Assembly: GCF_029255285.1 (NCBI RefSeq)
Contig: NZ_JAPUVI010000002.1
Span: forward strand, 46,303 to 110,302
From: Accumulibacter sp.
GTDB taxonomy: Bacteria; Pseudomonadota; Gammaproteobacteria; Burkholderiales; Rhodocyclaceae
Length of the DNA: 64,000 nucleotides
Direction: 5' to 3'
Below the pieces are notes generated by a model that saw nothing but the letters and a program-made list of their open reading frames with translations, was not told the origin of the DNA and ran no database searches. Shown one piece after another: positions 61,540-64,000 of this stretch. Each line of letters opens with the position of its first letter. The first letter of the stretch is position 1. The translations under genes and the position numbers were made by a program.

Positions 61540-64000
61540 TTATCCGGCGGCTGCGGGATCGGTTGGTGACCCGGCAACACGGGTGCGCACCCAGTCGACA
61601 AAGACGTCTGGTGCCAGCGGCCGGGCATAGAGAAAGCCCTGGCCGCGGTGGCAGCCAAACGCTGAAAGATCGGCGTGCTGGCCAGCCATCTCGATCCCCT
61701 CGCCAACCACGCTCATGCCGAGTTGTCGCGCCAGCGAGATGATCACCGACGCGATCGCGCGGTCGTCGGCGTCGGTCGAGACACCATCGACGAAGCTGCG
61801 GGCGATCTTCAGCTCATGGATTGGGAAGCGTTTGAGGTAGGACAGCGAGGAGAAGCCGGTGCCGAAGTCGTCGATGCTGATGCGCAACCCAAAGTCGACC
61901 AGTTCGGCCAGCATGCGCTGCGCACGCTCGACGTCCATGAGCACGCCCTCGGTGATTTCGATACACAGACGCTGCGGCGAAATCCCATGGGCTCTGACAA
62001 TGCCCATCAGATCAGCCGCCATGCCGTCCTTGCGGAAATGGCGAGCCGAGATGTTGACGCTGATGCGCAGCGGCGGCAGTCCGGCCCTGTCCCACTCGAT
62101 GATCTGGCGACAGGCTTCGCCAAGTACCCAGTCGTCGACGGCGAAAATCAGGTGGCTCTGCTCGGCGATCGGAATGAACACCACCGGGTCGATCACTTCC
62201 CCGTTGTAACGCCAGCGCACGAGTGCCTCGGCGCCGACCACGGTATCGCATTCGAGCCTGACCTGCGGCTGGTAATGAATGAACAATTCACCGTTCTCGA
62301 TGGCGCGCCGCAGGCCCGTCTCCAGGGCCAGGCGCTTGCTGGCCTGGCTGGCGAGGTCGGCGGAGAAAAAGCGGAAACCGTTCTTGCCGTGATCCTTCGC
62401 GCGGTACATTGCCGAGTCGGCGTTGCGCATCAGCGAGTTGGCATCGCCGGCGTCCTCGGGGAACATGCTCAGGCCGATACTGGCACTGATGAAGCATTCG
62501 TGCTTGCCGAAGTGGTAGCTGGTGCTGAGCGCGGTGAGCAGGCGTTCGGCGGTCAGCGTCGCCTGCTGACGATCGGCATTGACCAGCAGGACCACGAATT
62601 CGTCGCCGCCCAGTCGGGCTACGGTGTCTTCGGCACGCACGCATTCAAGAAGTCGCACGGCGGCCTGCTTGAGCAACTTGTCACCAGTTTCGTGACCGAG
62701 TGTGTCGTTGACCACCTTGAAGTTGTCGAGGTCGATGAACACCACCCCGACGCTCGCGCGCGAACGCTCGGCATGGGCCAGAGCGAGGTTCAGACGATCG
62801 TTGAAGAGCGCGCGGTTGGGTAGCCCGGTCAATTCGTCGTGGGTGGCCAGGTACTCGATTCGCTGCTGCGATTCGCGCGCCTTGGTGATGTCACTGAACA
62901 TGCCGACATAGTTGACCACTTTGCCGTCCTTGTCCTTGACGGTGTTGATCGACAGCCATTCGAGATAGATCTCACCGTTTTTCCGGCGGTTCCAGATTTC
63001 GCCCTGCCAGATACCGAAGCGGGTGACCTTGTCCCACATGTCGGCGTAAAACTCGGGCGACATCCGGTCGGAACGCAGCAGGCGGGGTGTCTTGCCCACC
63101 ACTTCCTGGCGGGTGTAGCCGGTCAGCGTCGAAAACGATTCGTTGATGGTCAAAATGCGCTGCTCGGTATCCGTCACCATGACGCCTTCGGAAGCGCGGT
63201 CGAAGACCAGCGCGGCCAGCCGCAACTGCTCCTCGGCGCGTTTGCGGGCCGTGATGTCGGTGGCCTGAAAGCAGAGGCCGGTAATGGCTCCGTCGTCGTC
63301 GAAAAGTGGAAAGCGGACAACCAGGAAGTGGCGTTCGCCGGCCGCCAGCGGCAAGGTTTCTTCTCGCTCGATGCCCCTGCGCAGGCGCATCGCCTCGAGT
63401 TCCCTCTCGCGGAAGAGATCGCAGACGGCCTCCGGAAAGAGTTGCAGGTCGGTCTTGCCGATCACCTCTCCGGTGGCGAAGCCGAAAGTCTGCTCGAACT
63501 TCGGGTTGGCGAACTGGTAGCGACCGGGAGCGTCCTTCACCGCCATCAGCGATACCGAGTTGTTCATCACCGCCTGCAACCTGACCTGTGTTTCGCGTGC
63601 CGAGCGCTCGACTTCGTAAAGATTGGTGTTGTCGGCGAAAAGCAGGATGACGCCGGCGATCCGCTGCGTGTCTCGCAGAAGCGGCGCAATGTGCAAGGTG
63701 TAATGGCGCCGATTGGCGTTGACGATCTGGCGATCACGGGCGTTCTGGGTGTCGATCACCTGCTGCACGTCCGCCAGGAGATCCGGCATGTCGGATGGCA
63801 GCGGCAGATCGCGCAGGTGGCGTCCCGTCTGCGCCGCACCGAGCTTGAATACGCGGGCGGCAGCGCTGTTGAAGCGCTGCAGCGAAGCGTTCCGGTCGAG
63901 CACCATGAGGGGGTAGTCGACACTGTTCTGGATGCTTTCCAGTTCGATGTTGAGTTCCTGCGTCTCGGCGGTCTTGATCTGCAGTTCTTCATTGACCGTT
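61540..64000 (-). CDS. Multi-PAS GGDEF-EAL protein, N-terminus beyond window
   Basis: 819 residues are visible and the frame stays open to the right edge. From the edge: a coiled linker (TVNEELQIKTAETQELN), a first PAS (YPLMVLDRNASLQRFNSAA), two more PAS domains with PAC (ending near MFSDITKARESQ), a GGDEF domain with the intact motif RLGGDEFVVLL, and an EAL domain with GAEALVRW and DDFGTGFSSLSYL. The linker is typical of CheR- or CheB/CheR-PAS fusions, so the missing part may be a methyltransferase module. Both c-di-GMP domains look catalytically competent. Confidence 0.85.
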   Translation of the reverse strand, partial: TVNEELQIKTAETQELNIELESIQNSVDYPLMVLDRNASLQRFNSAAARVFKLGAAQTGRHLRDLPLPSDMPDLLADVQQVIDTQNARDRQIVNANRRHYTLHIAPLLRDTQRIAGVILLFADNTNLYEVERSARETQVRLQAVMNNSVSLMAVKDAPGRYQFANPKFEQTFGFATGEVIGKTDLQLFPEAVCDLFRERELEAMRLRRGIEREETLPLAAGERHFLVVRFPLFDDDGAITGLCFQATDITARKRAEEQLRLAALVFDRASEGVMVTDTEQRILTINESFSTLTGYTRQEVVGKTPRLLRSDRMSPEFYADMWDKVTRFGIWQGEIWNRRKNGEIYLEWLSINTVKDKDGKVVNYVGMFSDITKARESQQRIEYLATHDELTGLPNRALFNDRLNLALAHAERSRASVGVVFIDLDNFKVVNDTLGHETGDKLLKQAAVRLLECVRAEDTVARLGGDEFVVLLVNADRQQATLTAERLLTALSTSYHFGKHECFISASIGLSMFPEDAGDANSLMRNADSAMYRAKDHGKNGFRFFSADLASQASKRLALETGLRRAIENGELFIHYQPQVRLECDTVVGAEALVRWRYNGEVIDPVVFIPIAEQSHLIFAVDDWVLGEACRQIIEWDRAGLPPLRISVNISARHFRKDGMAADLMGIVRAHGISPQRLCIEITEGVLMDVERAQRMLAELVDFGLRISIDDFGTGFSSLSYLKRFPIHELKIARSFVDGVSTDADDRAIASVIISLARQLGMSVVGEGIEMAGQHADLSAFGCHRGQGFLYARPLAPDVFVDWVRTRVAGSPTDPAAAG

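Overview
The window looks like a chromosomal segment of a high-GC betaproteobacterium of the Rhodocyclales, most like 'Candidatus Accumulibacter'. This is inferred from gene content and order, not from a database search: gatCAB next to mreBCD-mrdA-rodA-rlpA, a dacA-ybeD-lipB-lipA block, a sodium-pump type methylmalonyl-CoA decarboxylase beside phaR and phaB, a GlrK-QseG-GlrR system, and many large sensor kinases. No rRNA, tRNA or CRISPR array was seen.

Bases 1-16 kb are conserved core: the end of pyrE, a DUF4124-like exported protein, gatB-gatA-gatC (minus strand), and the rod-shape and peptidoglycan block mreB-mreC-mreD-mrdA-rodA-rlpA. After a GAF-PAS protein come dacA, ybeD, lipB and lipA. 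Bases 16-27 kb are accessory: an RlpA paralogue, an exported aldo/keto reductase with an MFS carrier, a DUF3313 lipoprotein, a 3'-truncated IS630 transposase abutting a decayed NHL-repeat pseudogene, a lytic transglycosylase, a LysE exporter, a methyltransferase, and about 1 kb with no recognisable gene.

Bases 27-33 kb hold four genes for a biotin-dependent, Na+-coupled methylmalonyl-CoA decarboxylase, followed on the other strand by phaR and phaB. Together they suggest anaerobic propionyl-CoA and polyhydroxyalkanoate metabolism. Bases 33-35 kb carry a three-gene membrane/exported-protein operon divergent from an XRE regulator, with an inverted-repeat operator candidate between them.

Bases 36-42 kb carry glrK-qseG-glrR and, divergently, a bactofilin gene, a FeeM-like N-acyltransferase and a diguanylate cyclase. 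The gap between glrK and bactofilin has an exact TGTC-N10-GACA box, a second box with one mismatch, and a -24/-12 sigma-54 promoter candidate pointing at bactofilin. This predicts that envelope-stress GlrR controls a cytoskeletal/envelope operon. Competing RNA stems lie in front of the cyclase gene.

Bases 42-64 kb hold thrC, nadC and an unannotated 45-residue membrane protein. Then follows a minus-strand series DUF1302 - DUF1329 - two giant beta-propeller hybrid kinases - a Cache-type hybrid kinase - a receiver-PAS-HisKA_2 kinase, in which no DNA-binding output domain is encoded. The window ends inside a PAS-GGDEF-EAL protein whose visible N-terminal edge resembles the coiled linker of CheR-PAS fusions.
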